A stretch of 64,000 bases of DNA. It comes from Gammaproteobacteria bacterium (GTDB lineage Bacteria; Pseudomonadota; Gammaproteobacteria; Poriferisulfidales; GCA-002705445). A model generated the notes under the pieces. The model saw only the letters and a list, made by a program, of their open reading frames with translations. It ran no database searches and was not told where the DNA came from. The translations under genes were made by a program, and so were the position numbers. Below, piece after piece: positions 1-8,682 of this stretch (within the stretch, counting starts at the first letter, position 1; each line of letters starts with the position of its first letter). The stretch spans positions 526,525 to 590,524 of the forward strand of contig JABGXU010000007.1 in the NCBI GenBank assembly GCA_018675635.1, read 5' to 3'.

Positions 1-379
1 ATAATGGATTTTTTCTGTTAATTATATCGTAAGCATATGAAATCATTAGTTCAGTTTGAAAATTTTCCTTTTCATTTTCGATAATTTTAGCGTCATACCC
101 GCAATTTTCTATATCGCCTAAAATCCATTTTTCATGCCCGAATTCTTCGTTAATATAGTCTTTTGCAGATTCTAAAAATCTTTCATTCGAATAACTTAAT
201 GTAGAGCCCATTTTCATCATCAGTGGTACAGTATGTTTTACATGATGGAATGCCTGAGATAAAAAATATACATAGTTTTCAAGTGAAATATGCCCTGACA
301 TCGATCTTTGCAATATATCAGTCTTGTAAAGATCTATCTTACTATCATTTGTGCTTACCACTAACTTTTCATAAAACAT
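1..379 (-). CDS. Heme-oxygenase-like diiron (TenA/PqqC-fold) protein, partial
   Basis: Start codon at 379; the gene runs off the left edge, so only the first ~126 residues are visible. I translated it by hand. It has the helical TenA/PqqC-like pattern of iron-containing redox enzymes: a His-rich helix (FHHVKHTVPLM) near residue 45, and an E-E-F-G-H-E motif near residue 80, in the place where this superfamily supplies metal ligands. Its ATG shares one base with the stop of the upstream synthetase (TAATG), and a GGAGAA ribosome site precedes it, so the two are translationally coupled. Family members include oxygenases acting on fatty acids or amino acids. The substrate here is unknown. It is probably the third gene of the operon beginning with the hemolysin-family protein. 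Confidence 0.7.
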   Translation of the reverse strand, partial: MFYEKLVVSTNDSKIDLYKTDILQRSMSGHISLENYVYFLSQAFHHVKHTVPLMMKMGSTLSYSNERFLESAKDYINEEFGHEKWILGDIENCGYDAKIIENEKENFQTELMISYAYDIINRKNPL

Positions 380-1860
380 TATATTTCTCCTGTGTTATAT
401 AACTTGTCAATTATTTCAATAAAAGAAATTTCAAAAGATTCTCTAATAATACTGTTATTAAACAATAAATTCTTTGGTATGGGGAAATCAATTTTTTTAG
501 ATTTTCGTATTTTTGAGTATTCTGGCAAATTTTTATTAATATTATTTAAAACTTCAGTAAAAACTTTTTTATTAAATTTTTTATTTTTAACCCAGTAAAA
601 TAAACAACAATATTTTCTGCTGTTCCCAACAATCACAACATTTTTAAATAAACCAGAGTTTAAAAAATTACTTTCAATTTCTTTTGCGAAAATATTTCTT
701 CCGAATGAATTAATCAAGACATTCTTTTTTCTACCAATGATTGTTAAATATCTATCGGAATCAATATGAACAATATCTCCTGTTCGTGTCCACTCATTAT
801 CTTGCATTATGATCTCTCCATTACTTAAATACCCCATAAAACCATTATTTTTTATATGTAATTCGTTTTTTATGATTTTATAATTATGATGATCTAATAT
901 TTTTCCTTGTGTACCGTCTTTAAATTTTTTCGGGCTGTTTAATGATACTACTGAGCAGCATTCTGATAACCCGTAGCCTTCATAAGCATTTATTTTATTT
1001 GCCCAGCATTCTTCTATTAAAGATGTTTTGGTAGTTGCTCCACCAACTGCAATAAAATTGTTATTATTCAGAACAAGATTTTTTTCTTTAACATTATCAA
1101 GAATTAAGTTTAATATTTCTGGATAGCATATTATTGAGTTAGGTTGTATTATATTTATGGATTCAATCATAGTTTTTTTATTAAGAATTTTTACCCCATT
1201 AAAACCAAGTTCTTTAGAATTCCTGATTGCAATAGATTTTCCTAAATTCAATGATATATAAATTCCGGCAATATTTTCAAGTAAAATTGAATATGGTAAT
1301 ATGCTAAGGTGCAATAAATGATCGATATCATCAAATATTCTAGATAAGCTATTTACTGTATTAATGATATAATTTTTACTTAGGCATACCCCCTTTGGTT
1401 GGCCTGTGGTGCCAGACGTAAATGTTACTTTACTTACATTTTTAAGGAAATTATCTCCTTCTAATCCATATATAGTTTTCAGAACGTATAATTTTTTATC
1501 AAAAATTGTGATCGTATCTATAATTATTATTTTAATATCATAAAGTCTCGTATTATTAATATAAAAATCTATATTATCTGTAACTATTGCTTCGACTTTC
1601 GCTGATTTTAAAATACTTTCTATCATTTCTATGTTAAAAAATTTCGGTATAGGAATATGAGTTTTGTTCGTGTCGTGTAAAAATATATCAAGTATCACCC
1701 ATGCTGCAGAATTATCTATATCAATGGCATATACGTTATAACGTAAATCAAGTTTTTTACTAAGGCCTTTTATTTCATAAAATAGATCTTTATAACTTAA
1801 GTTGGAAATTGGCAATTGGAGGGCAATTTTATCACTATTTTTAAATTTTCTTATATTCAT
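379..1860 (-). CDS. AMP-dependent synthetase/ligase (ANL superfamily) of the thermostable-hemolysin cluster
   Basis: A 493-residue adenylating enzyme. Visible ANL motifs are the P-loop TFTSGTTGQPKG (about residues 146-157), the YGLSE aromatic motif (A5), TGD (A7) and the hinge region GRKKN (A8). Such enzymes activate a carboxylate as acyl-AMP. The usual C-terminal A10 lysine (NGK signature) is not seen: the corresponding stretch reads FNNSIIRE at residues 467-474. Its second half-reaction may therefore differ, or a partner may complete it. It sits 6 bp after the hemolysin-family gene and overlaps the diiron gene by one base, which suggests one pathway or complex. Substrate is unknown; fatty acid is a reasonable guess. 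The family call is firm, the function is not. Confidence 0.85.
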   Translation of the reverse strand: MNIRKFKNSDKIALQLPISNLSYKDLFYEIKGLSKKLDLRYNVYAIDIDNSAAWVILDIFLHDTNKTHIPIPKFFNIEMIESILKSAKVEAIVTDNIDFYINNTRLYDIKIIIIDTITIFDKKLYVLKTIYGLEGDNFLKNVSKVTFTSGTTGQPKGVCLSKNYIINTVNSLSRIFDDIDHLLHLSILPYSILLENIAGIYISLNLGKSIAIRNSKELGFNGVKILNKKTMIESINIIQPNSIICYPEILNLILDNVKEKNLVLNNNNFIAVGGATTKTSLIEECWANKINAYEGYGLSECCSVVSLNSPKKFKDGTQGKILDHHNYKIIKNELHIKNNGFMGYLSNGEIIMQDNEWTRTGDIVHIDSDRYLTIIGRKKNVLINSFGRNIFAKEIESNFLNSGLFKNVVIVGNSRKYCCLFYWVKNKKFNKKVFTEVLNNINKNLPEYSKIRKSKKIDFPIPKNLLFNNSIIRESFEISFIEIIDKLYNTGEI

Positions 1861-1866
1861 ATTATT

Positions 1867-2529
1867 TTAATTAATAATCTTGCTAATCATTAAAAGATCT
1901 TTTTGATATGAGCTTATAAAAATATGATTTTTTTTTACACAATGTATATTTTTATAGCTTTTTTCTATATTCATAATAATTATTTTTGGATTACAATCGT
2001 AGTAAATTCCCCATTTCGAACTCAAATCTTTGTTATTATTTTTATGTGCATCAGAGATAATATTTATTTCATAATTTTGTCTTGTTAAGAAATTTACTAG
2101 ACTTTCAGTTGCTGTAAATACCGCCCATTTATATTTTGTCGTTGACGATAAGCCCACTAATAACTTGAGCAAAATAAATGCGTTTATTGGTCTATTACTA
2201 CAAAAGCTACCTATTTCAATAACTTCTTTCCTTGTAATATTTTCTACATTAATATTTTTTATGTTCGCATTGTTTATAATATCTTCAATACAGTCTTGAA
2301 AATAATTTTCAACATACAGCTTGTTATTATTTGCAGGCCTAAGACCTAGTGCTGATAAAAGATTATTATTATTGTTATAACTTATTATATAAGGATAATT
2401 TACATTAATTTTGGCCTGAAATTTTTGATAAAATTGTTTTTTAATTTCCTTTATTACTTTAGAGTATGACTTTATATCCCCTTTTTCCGTATCAATTTGA
2501 ATTTCATGCGTTCTTTTATTGTTATTCAT
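1867..2529 (-). CDS. Thermostable hemolysin family protein
   Basis: A 220-residue protein matching the thermostable hemolysin (delta-VPH-like) family. The hallmark LSALGLRPA segment lies near residue 80, followed by an ENYF element, an E-I-G-S/N segment near residue 128, a WAVFTAT strand near 156 and a WGIYYD motif near the C-terminus. The family has a GNAT/autoinducer-synthase-like look. The hemolysin name is historical and does not establish a toxin function. No signal peptide is present, so it is probably cytoplasmic. It is the first gene of the leftward operon, with a candidate promoter about 80-110 bp upstream. Its constant company with an ANL synthetase and a diiron protein points to small-molecule or lipid metabolism. 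Confidence 0.8.
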   Translation of the reverse strand: MNNNKRTHEIQIDTEKGDIKSYSKVIKEIKKQFYQKFQAKINVNYPYIISYNNNNNLLSALGLRPANNNKLYVENYFQDCIEDIINNANIKNINVENITRKEVIEIGSFCSNRPINAFILLKLLVGLSSTTKYKWAVFTATESLVNFLTRQNYEINIISDAHKNNNKDLSSKWGIYYDCNPKIIIMNIEKSYKNIHCVKKNHIFISSYQKDLLMISKIIN

Positions 2530-2607
2530 TTTTTTATCTTATTGTCTGAATCTTAAGATAGTATTAACTTTGATATAGTTTTTAAAAATAATTAAAATTC
2601 TTTATAT

Positions 2608-2636
2608 AATATATGTGTGCTTTAATACACTCACAA
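2608..2636 (-). promoter_or_regulatory. Candidate promoter with palindrome for the hemolysin-family operon
   Basis: On the minus strand TTGTGA (2636-2631) and TATATT (2613-2608) are 17 bp apart, a good sigma-70 arrangement. Transcription would start near 2601, about 70 nt before the first gene. The spacer holds the inverted repeat GTGT-N8-ACAC (2615-2630), a possible operator. It would also sit upstream of the rightward secreted-protein fragment. This comes from inspection only. Confidence 0.4.
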
Positions 2637-2654
2637 CATAATCAGGAAGGTAAA

Positions 2655-2836
2655 ATGCTAAAAATATCAACATTGCTAATTATATGTTTTTTTGCACATA
2701 GTGCATATGCTGGGCCATACATCATGACCAAGCATGAGTTTAAATCTAAAGATTCTGAATACAACGCTACGGTTAATCAATTTAGATTTGGTTACGACCA
2801 AAAGATAGATGATTGGACCCTATATGGCGAGGTTGG
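2655..2836 (+). pseudogene. Truncated secreted/outer-membrane-type protein abutting tRNA-Ser
   Basis: The 5' end looks genuine: ribosome site AGGAAGG, then an ATG at 2655 and a clean signal peptide (hydrophobic core LLIICFF, cleavage after AHSAYA). About 40 mature residues follow with the alternating pattern of a small beta-barrel (FRFGYDQKIDDWTLYGEVGG). The frame then runs into the antisense strand of tRNA-Ser and ends at 2891, so the last ~18 codons are antisense tRNA and cannot be native. I read this as a gene cut at the tRNA 3' end by integration or deletion. The exact barrel family was not identified. A short functional peptide is possible but less likely. Confidence 0.6.
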
Positions 2837-2926
2837 TGGCGGAGAGAGAGGGATTCGAACCCTCGATACAGTTACCCGTATAACACCTTAGCAGGGTGCC
2901 GCTTTCGACCACTCAGCCACCTCTCC
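2837..2926 (-). tRNA. tRNA-Ser (anticodon GCU)
   Basis: A 90-nt tRNA read on the minus strand with the long variable arm of class II tRNAs. Acceptor strands GGAGAGG and TCTCTCC pair, the T-arm GGTTCGAATCC is intact, and the anticodon loop CTGCTAA gives GCU (Ser, AGU/AGC codons). The discriminator G and CCA are encoded (CCA at 2839-2837). It starts 8 bp after csrA, a common gammaproteobacterial neighbour, and is probably processed from the csrA transcript. Its 3' end is the junction with the accessory region. Confidence 0.95.
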
Positions 2927-2934
2927 AAATTATT

Positions 2935-3159
2935 TTACAAATTTATATTTTTATCAGAGTTTTTATTATTTTCGTCAAAATCTCTTTTAGCAGCTTTTTC
3001 ATCATTAATCCTGTCATAAACTTCTTCTCTATGAACAGGAATGGTCTTTGGTGCATTTACACCAATCCTTACTTGAGATCCCTTTATACCTAGAACGGTA
3101 ACAGAAACGTCGTCACCAATCCTTAGAGACTCACCTACTCTGCGTGTTAGAATTAACAT
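2935..3159 (-). CDS. csrA: Carbon storage regulator CsrA
   Basis: A 74-residue RNA-binding homodimer that binds GGA-containing hairpins in mRNA leaders and controls translation and stability. The N-terminal core is typical ([11 protein letters not shown]), with the key RNA-contacting residues L4 and R44 in place. The C-terminal tail (Lys/Asp/Asn-rich, ~20 residues) is longer than in E. coli (61 residues). An unusually strong ribosome site, GAGGAGGGG, lies 3-4 nt before the ATG. It sits between lysC and tRNA-Ser, the usual gammaproteobacterial order. Confidence 0.95.
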   Translation of the reverse strand: MLILTRRVGESLRIGDDVSVTVLGIKGSQVRIGVNAPKTIPVHREEVYDRINDEKAAKRDFDENNKNSDKNINL

Positions 3160-3190
3160 CGCCCCTCCTCTACTGCTTATTCAAGCAGTT
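3160..3190 (-). promoter_or_regulatory. csrA leader hairpin and GGA-rich ribosome site
   Basis: On the minus strand CTGCTT-GAAT-AAGCAG (3188-3173) forms a perfect 6-bp stem with a 4-nt loop, ending just before the Shine-Dalgarno AGAGGAGGGG. CsrA recognises GGA motifs and often represses its own mRNA, so autoregulation here is plausible. The loop itself lacks GGA. Confidence 0.35.
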
Positions 3191-3272
3191 ATTATTATTT
3201 TTATAACACTTATACAGCAAATTACTATATTACATATTATCTTAAATACTACAAGGATTCGTAATGAGAGAT

Positions 3273-4490
3273 CTATTTATCTAAATCAAAAGCTTTATGT
3301 AAAACATTTACAGCTGTATCAAGATTATTTTCATCAGTTACTATTGAAATCTTGATTTCTGATGTAGATATCATACTAATATTAATATTATTTTCCGCTA
3401 GAACAGAGAACATTTTACTTGCAATGCCAGCATGAGTTCTCATTCCAACCCCAACCATTGAAATTTTTACAATTTTATCGTTTCCAATAACTTTTTTTGC
3501 ACTAAAATTTTTTGCGCTTTCCAATAATGATTTTTTTGCTTCTTTATAATCATTTCTTGGCACTGTGAAAGTAAAATTTGCTAATCCGTCTTCACCAACA
3601 TTCTGAACTATCATATCAACGTCAATATTGCGTTCAGCTATTGGCCCAAGTATCAATGACGCAATTCCAGGCTGGTCTGGTACACCCCTAATAGTTAATT
3701 GAGCCTCATCCTTATTAAACGCAATACCAGAAATAATAGCTTTTTCCATTACTTGCTTATTATCTTTGCTAATAAGTGTTCCTGTTCCATCTTCAAATGT
3801 TGAAAGAACTCTTATACCTACATCATATTTACCAGCAAACTCAACAGCTCTTGGTTGCAATACTTTTGACCCTTGGCTAGATAATTCAAGCATTTCTTCT
3901 GATGTAATGTGGTCTATTTTTTTTGCGCCAGGTGATATTCTAGGGTCAGTAGTATAAACACCATCAACATCTGTAAAAATTTGGCACTCTTTAGCATCTA
4001 ATGCTACTGAAATTGCTACAGCAGATGTATCTGAACCACCTCTTCCAAGAGTTGTAATATCACCATGTTCTGTGACTCCCTGAAAGCCTGCAACTACAAC
4101 AATTTTTCCACTATTTAAATAATTTTTAATAACTGAATTATTAATAGATTCAATTCTAGCTTTATTAAAAACATTATTAGTTATAATGCCAGCCTGAGAT
4201 CCAGTTAACGAGATTGCATCATAACCTTTTTCAACAAGTGTTAAAGCTAATAGCGATATTGTTACCTGCTCACCAGTAGAAATTAAAACATCAAGTTCTC
4301 TTCCCTTAACTTCAGGATTTATTATTTTAGCTAAATTATGTAATTTATCAGTTTCTCCACTCATAGCAGAAACAACAACAACAACATCATTGCCATTATT
4401 TTTTTCTACAATAATTTTATCAGCTACAAGGGAAATTTTATCAACAGTTCCAATTGATGTACCGCCATATTTTTGAACTATAATGGCCAT
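3273..4490 (-). CDS. lysC: Aspartate kinase
   Basis: A 405-residue monofunctional aspartokinase, the first step of the Lys/Thr/Met/diaminopimelate branch (Asp + ATP to aspartyl phosphate). The N-terminal KYGGTS signature is at residues 7-12. The amino-acid-kinase domain extends to about residue 245 (FTDVDGVYTTDPR, SQGSKVLQPRA), followed by two ACT domains (about 265-400) that normally give feedback inhibition by lysine and/or threonine. Length and layout match the Pseudomonas-type enzyme. It lies 3 bp downstream of alaS and 113 bp before csrA. Confidence 0.95.
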   Translation of the reverse strand: MAIIVQKYGGTSIGTVDKISLVADKIIVEKNNGNDVVVVVSAMSGETDKLHNLAKIINPEVKGRELDVLISTGEQVTISLLALTLVEKGYDAISLTGSQAGIITNNVFNKARIESINNSVIKNYLNSGKIVVVAGFQGVTEHGDITTLGRGGSDTSAVAISVALDAKECQIFTDVDGVYTTDPRISPGAKKIDHITSEEMLELSSQGSKVLQPRAVEFAGKYDVGIRVLSTFEDGTGTLISKDNKQVMEKAIISGIAFNKDEAQLTIRGVPDQPGIASLILGPIAERNIDVDMIVQNVGEDGLANFTFTVPRNDYKEAKKSLLESAKNFSAKKVIGNDKIVKISMVGVGMRTHAGIASKMFSVLAENNINISMISTSEIKISIVTDENNLDTAVNVLHKAFDLDK

Positions 4491-4493
4491 ATA

Positions 4494-7124
4494 TTATTTA
4501 CCTATACTTTTACTAATTAATTGAATTATTTTAGTTTCAATATTTCTTGCAAACTCATTTACGTTTCCATTAAATTCAAGCCCAGCTTGAGCAAAATCTT
4601 CGCGACCCCCGCCTGTTGATCCAATATCATCATTTATCATATTAATAATTTCTTTAGCTGTTGTAATTTTAAAACAATCTTTTGTTACTAATACATATAT
4701 CTCGATTTTTGATTTATTTTTTTGTATAAGTGTTAGTACTAAATTTTTATTGGAAGATTTTATGTCTTCTATAATTTTTTTTAAAACTTTATTTTCTACA
4801 TACTCTTGGTAAATTACATTTATATTAATTCCAAACTTTATTTTATTGTTATTGATTATTTTTAAAATTTTGAAATTAGTAATTTCTTTTAATAATAAAT
4901 CATTCTGTTTTTTTAATTTTTTATTGTCTTCTATAATATTATTAATTTTATTTTTTAAATCGTCATCATGAACATTTAATGTTTGACATATATCTGTTAT
5001 TACATTATCTCTTTTTGTTAAGTAATCTTTTGCTGACATACCAGTAATTGCCTCAATTCTTCTTATACCTGATGCTACGCTTGATTCAGATAATATTTTA
5101 AATACCTCTATTTCTCCAGTACTATTTACATGTGTTCCACCGCATAACTCTGTTGATATCTCTCCAAATCGCATCACTCTAACATTATCGTCATATTTTT
5201 CACCAAATAATGCTATTGCGCCTAGTCCTATAGCTTTGTCCTTATTCATTACTGATATTTTTGCTGGTATATCTTCGTCAATATATTCATTAACTTCATT
5301 TTCAATGATTGCTAACATAGCTTTATTTAGTGCTTTATCATAGCTAAAATCAAATCTTAACTTACTATCAGAAACTAAAGAACCTTTTTGCTGTACATTA
5401 TTACCAAGATTATTTATTAATGCAGAATGTAATAAATGCGTAGCTGAATGATTGCTCTTAATATTAGTTCTACACATGATATTAATTTCAGCACTAATTA
5501 TTTCTCCAACATCAAAGGAGCCCTTAATTTGTTTTCCAATTAATAAATATGCTTTACCGCGTTTTTGGGTGTCTCTTACTATAAATTCAGCAGAGCTAGA
5601 TATTATTTTTCCAGAATCACCAATTTGGCCACCAGACTCAGCATAAAAAGGGCATTTATCTACAACAATAAAGCCTTCCTGATCTTTGCTAATTATTTTA
5701 GAGGTGACATTTCCAATAAAAATTTCTAATATTTTAGCGCTGTTTTTATTTTCTACATATCCAGTGAATTCTGTTTCATGAACTGTTAATACTTCTATAT
5801 TGTTTTGAGTATCAAATTTATTTGATTTTTTACTTTTTATTTTTTGCTGATCCATAAGTTTTTGAAATGAGGTTAAATCTATATCAAAGCCTTTTTCTTT
5901 CGCAATTGTAGATGTTAAATCAACAGGGAAACCATAAGTGTCATATAGTAAAAATAAAAGCTCTCCTGAAAATTTTTTATCGCTTTTGGAGGTGATTATT
6001 TTTTTTATATTTTTATCTAAAATCTCCAAACCTGTATCAAGAGTATCTGTAAATTTAATAGCCTCATTTTTTAAAGTATCTTTTATAAGATCCTTTTTAT
6101 TAAGTTCTGGGTAATGATTTGATAATGTATCTATAAAAACTGGTACAATTTCTAAAAATTTTTCTATAGGAAGTTCTATTTTTTGTGCATGCCTAATTGC
6201 TCTTCTAATTATTCTTCTTAATACATATCCGTGTCCCTCATTAGATGGTTTCACTCCTTCAGTTATTAAAAATGATGTTGATCTTATATGATCAGCAATA
6301 ACTTTCATTGAACTTATTTCATTATGATATTTTTCTTGGACATTATTTTTTATATAATTAAGCATTGGTAAAAATAAATCAGTATCGTAATTACTATACT
6401 GATCCTGCATAACTGCACATATTCTTTCAAGTCCCATCCCGGTATCTACAGATGGTTTTGGTAAATCTATTGTCTTATTTTTTGAGATTTTATTATATTG
6501 CATAAAAACAAGATTCCAAATTTCAACAAATCTATCTCCTTCATCACCCTGCCCTGGAGGCATCCCTTTAAATTTTGATCCAAAATCATAAAAAATTTCC
6601 GTGCATGGTCCACAAGGCCCGAGATCACCCATGCTCCAAAAATTATCATTTGTGTTAATTACTGAAATTTTATCCTTTTCAACGCCAATCTCATTAACCC
6701 AAATACTTTTAGAGTCCTTATCTGACTCATGTACTGTAATCCACAATTTTTCTTGCGGTATTTTCAATTCATTAGTTAAAAAATCCCAAGCATATTTAAT
6801 AGCGTCATGTTTAAAATAATCACCAAAACTAAAGTTCCCAAGCATTTCAAAAAAAGTATGGTGTCTGTTTGTAAATCCTACATTATCTAAATCATTATGC
6901 TTGCCACCTGCTCTAATACATTTCTGACTAGTTACAGCGCTTTTATATTTAGGTTCAGACAATCCTAAGAAAATATCTTTAAATTGAACCATTCCAGCAT
7001 TTGTGAATAAAAGTGACTTATCATCATTCGGAGGCAATATTGGACTAGAAACTACATAAGTATGACCTTTTGAAGTAAAGTAATTTATAAATTTATTTCT
7101 AATTTCAGAGCTATTATTTTTCAT
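4494..7124 (-). CDS. alaS: Alanyl-tRNA synthetase
   Basis: Charges tRNA-Ala. I chose the ATG at 7124 (876 residues; [12 protein letters not shown]...) because it aligns with the usual N-terminus (S-E-I-R-x-x-F). The alternative is a GTG three codons upstream. Class II catalytic core: TNAGMVQFKD and NRHHTFFEMLGNFSFGDYF. The editing domain carries zinc-binding HSATHLLH and the CGGTH motif, and the C-terminal DHHA1 part ends with GGGREDFAQAG. The gene starts within the 3' end of recX (11-bp overlap), so the two are translationally coupled. This follows the standard recA-recX-alaS order. Confidence 0.95.
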   Translation of the reverse strand: MKNNSSEIRNKFINYFTSKGHTYVVSSPILPPNDDKSLLFTNAGMVQFKDIFLGLSEPKYKSAVTSQKCIRAGGKHNDLDNVGFTNRHHTFFEMLGNFSFGDYFKHDAIKYAWDFLTNELKIPQEKLWITVHESDKDSKSIWVNEIGVEKDKISVINTNDNFWSMGDLGPCGPCTEIFYDFGSKFKGMPPGQGDEGDRFVEIWNLVFMQYNKISKNKTIDLPKPSVDTGMGLERICAVMQDQYSNYDTDLFLPMLNYIKNNVQEKYHNEISSMKVIADHIRSTSFLITEGVKPSNEGHGYVLRRIIRRAIRHAQKIELPIEKFLEIVPVFIDTLSNHYPELNKKDLIKDTLKNEAIKFTDTLDTGLEILDKNIKKIITSKSDKKFSGELLFLLYDTYGFPVDLTSTIAKEKGFDIDLTSFQKLMDQQKIKSKKSNKFDTQNNIEVLTVHETEFTGYVENKNSAKILEIFIGNVTSKIISKDQEGFIVVDKCPFYAESGGQIGDSGKIISSSAEFIVRDTQKRGKAYLLIGKQIKGSFDVGEIISAEINIMCRTNIKSNHSATHLLHSALINNLGNNVQQKGSLVSDSKLRFDFSYDKALNKAMLAIIENEVNEYIDEDIPAKISVMNKDKAIGLGAIALFGEKYDDNVRVMRFGEISTELCGGTHVNSTGEIEVFKILSESSVASGIRRIEAITGMSAKDYLTKRDNVITDICQTLNVHDDDLKNKINNIIEDNKKLKKQNDLLLKEITNFKILKIINNNKIKFGININVIYQEYVENKVLKKIIEDIKSSNKNLVLTLIQKNKSKIEIYVLVTKDCFKITTAKEIINMINDDIGSTGGGREDFAQAGLEFNGNVNEFARNIETKIIQLISKSIGK

Positions 7125-7578
7125 AACTATCACAATTCTTGATGTTTTTAATAACTTTCAAAATAATATTATTATCAAAACCTCTGTATTTAAAATGATT
7201 TATATATTTTGTTAATATTTTTTGGTTATTCAAATTTTCGTTAAGTATTTTATCAGAAGCTAATTTAAAGAGAACATCATAATCATCAATAAAATTATTT
7301 AGATATTCTGAAATCAAATATGAACTAATGCCGTTTGATTTAAGCTCATATATAATTTTCTTAGCTCCGTATCCAGTATTTTGTCTATATCTAATATATT
7401 CCTCAGTATATCTTCTATCAGACTGAAAGCCTGCTTCATACAAGTCATGCAAAACATCATCAATAATTTCTTTTTCAAAACCTTTATTTATTAATTTATT
7501 TTTTATTTGATATTTTGAATGCTCACGCATAGCTAATGATCTTTGTGCAGATGCTAAACATTTATTATATTCAGACAT
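7114..7578 (-). CDS. recX: RecX regulatory protein
   Basis: A 154-residue helical protein that binds RecA filaments and modulates recombinase activity. Family features are the N-terminal [14 protein letters not shown] segment (helical repeat 1), [18 protein letters not shown] around residues 48-65, and [17 protein letters not shown] near 70-86. Its ATG overlaps the recA 3' end by 8 bp and its 3' end overlaps alaS. That position immediately downstream of recA is diagnostic. Confidence 0.9.
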   Translation of the reverse strand: MSEYNKCLASAQRSLAMREHSKYQIKNKLINKGFEKEIIDDVLHDLYEAGFQSDRRYTEEYIRYRQNTGYGAKKIIYELKSNGISSYLISEYLNNFIDDYDVLFKLASDKILNENLNNQKILTKYINHFKYRGFDNNIILKVIKNIKNCDSYEK

Positions 7579-8638
7579 TCTCCTCTACTTTTTTATCTGT
7601 TTTTACTTTTTTTTTAGTCTCTTTTTTTTTATCTACTAAATTTTTTTCACTAGGAAGAATAATTTCATAAAGTTGATTTTCAACTGTTTTTAATATATCG
7701 GGATTATTTTTCAAGTAACTCATTACATTATCTTTCCCTTGGCCAATTTTATTTCCATCATAGCTGTACCATGAGCCAGCTTTTTCAATAATTTTGTGCT
7801 CAACTCCAAGATCTATTATCTCTGCAACCTTGCAAATACCTTCTCCGTATCTAATTTCAAATTCTGCAATTTTAAATGGTGGCGCAACTTTATTTTTAAC
7901 TACTTTTACTCTTGTTTCATTGCCTAATATTTCATCACCTTTTTTTATTGCTCCAATTCTTCTTATATCAAGTCTTACTGAAGAATAAAATTTTAATGCA
8001 TTTCCACCTGATGTTGTTTCTGGATTACCAAACATTACTCCTATTTTTATTCTTATTTGATTTATAAAAATTACGAGCGTATTTGATTTTTTTATTGAAC
8101 TTGTAAGCTTTCTTAACGCTTGTGACATTAATCTTGCTTGTAAGCCCATATGACTTGCTCCCATTTCACCTTCTATTTCTGCTCTAGGTGTTAATGCTGC
8201 TACTGAGTCTATAACTATAATGTCAATCGCATTTGAACTAATAAGCATGTCAGTTATTTCTAGAGCTTGTTCTCCAGTGTCAGGTTGAGACAATAAAAGA
8301 TTATCGACATTAACGCCTATTTTTTCTGCGTAATTAGGGTCAAGGGCGTGTTCAGCGTCAATAAAAGCTGCAGTACCACCAAGTTTTTGACATTCTGCTA
8401 TAACTTGCAGAGTTAAGGTAGTTTTGCCTGACGATTCTGGACCATATATTTCGACAACTCTTCCTTTTGGTAAACCGCCTATCCCTAATGCTTGATCTAA
8501 AGCAAGTGATCCAGTTGAAATAACATCAATTTTTTCTCTTGGACCCTCGTCACCCATTCTCATTACAGCCCCTTTACCAAACTGTCTTTCAATTTGACCT
8601 ATTGCCGCTTTAAGTGATTCAATTCTTTCGTCAGACAT
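7571..8638 (-). CDS. recA: Recombinase A
   Basis: A 355-residue ATP-dependent strand-exchange protein and DNA-damage co-protease. Walker A GPESSGKT is at residues 66-73. The [11 protein letters not shown]alker B region, the L1 loop ([14 protein letters not shown]) and the L2 loop ([17 protein letters not shown]) are all present. The C-terminus is Lys-rich rather than the acidic tail of E. coli RecA. Only 44 bp separate it from pncC, and I saw no CTGT-N8-ACAG LexA box there, so it is probably transcribed from the pncC promoter. Confidence 0.97.
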   Translation of the reverse strand: MSDERIESLKAAIGQIERQFGKGAVMRMGDEGPREKIDVISTGSLALDQALGIGGLPKGRVVEIYGPESSGKTTLTLQVIAECQKLGGTAAFIDAEHALDPNYAEKIGVNVDNLLLSQPDTGEQALEITDMLISSNAIDIIVIDSVAALTPRAEIEGEMGASHMGLQARLMSQALRKLTSSIKKSNTLVIFINQIRIKIGVMFGNPETTSGGNALKFYSSVRLDIRRIGAIKKGDEILGNETRVKVVKNKVAPPFKIAEFEIRYGEGICKVAEIIDLGVEHKIIEKAGSWYSYDGNKIGQGKDNVMSYLKNNPDILKTVENQLYEIILPSEKNLVDKKKETKKKVKTDKKVEENV

Positions 8639-8682
8639 AATTATTCCTATATTTTATTAAAATAAATTATTACATAATTATC

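Noticed and set aside
1867..2529. Toxin (pore-forming hemolysin)
   Set aside because: The family name is historical. There is no signal peptide or pore-like sequence, and the neighbours are metabolic, so I do not claim a toxin.
2813..3019. Short plus-strand ORF with an RDSNPRYS-like translation
   Set aside because: It is the antisense of tRNA-Ser, a well-known false protein produced by tRNA T-arms, and it runs on into antisense csrA.
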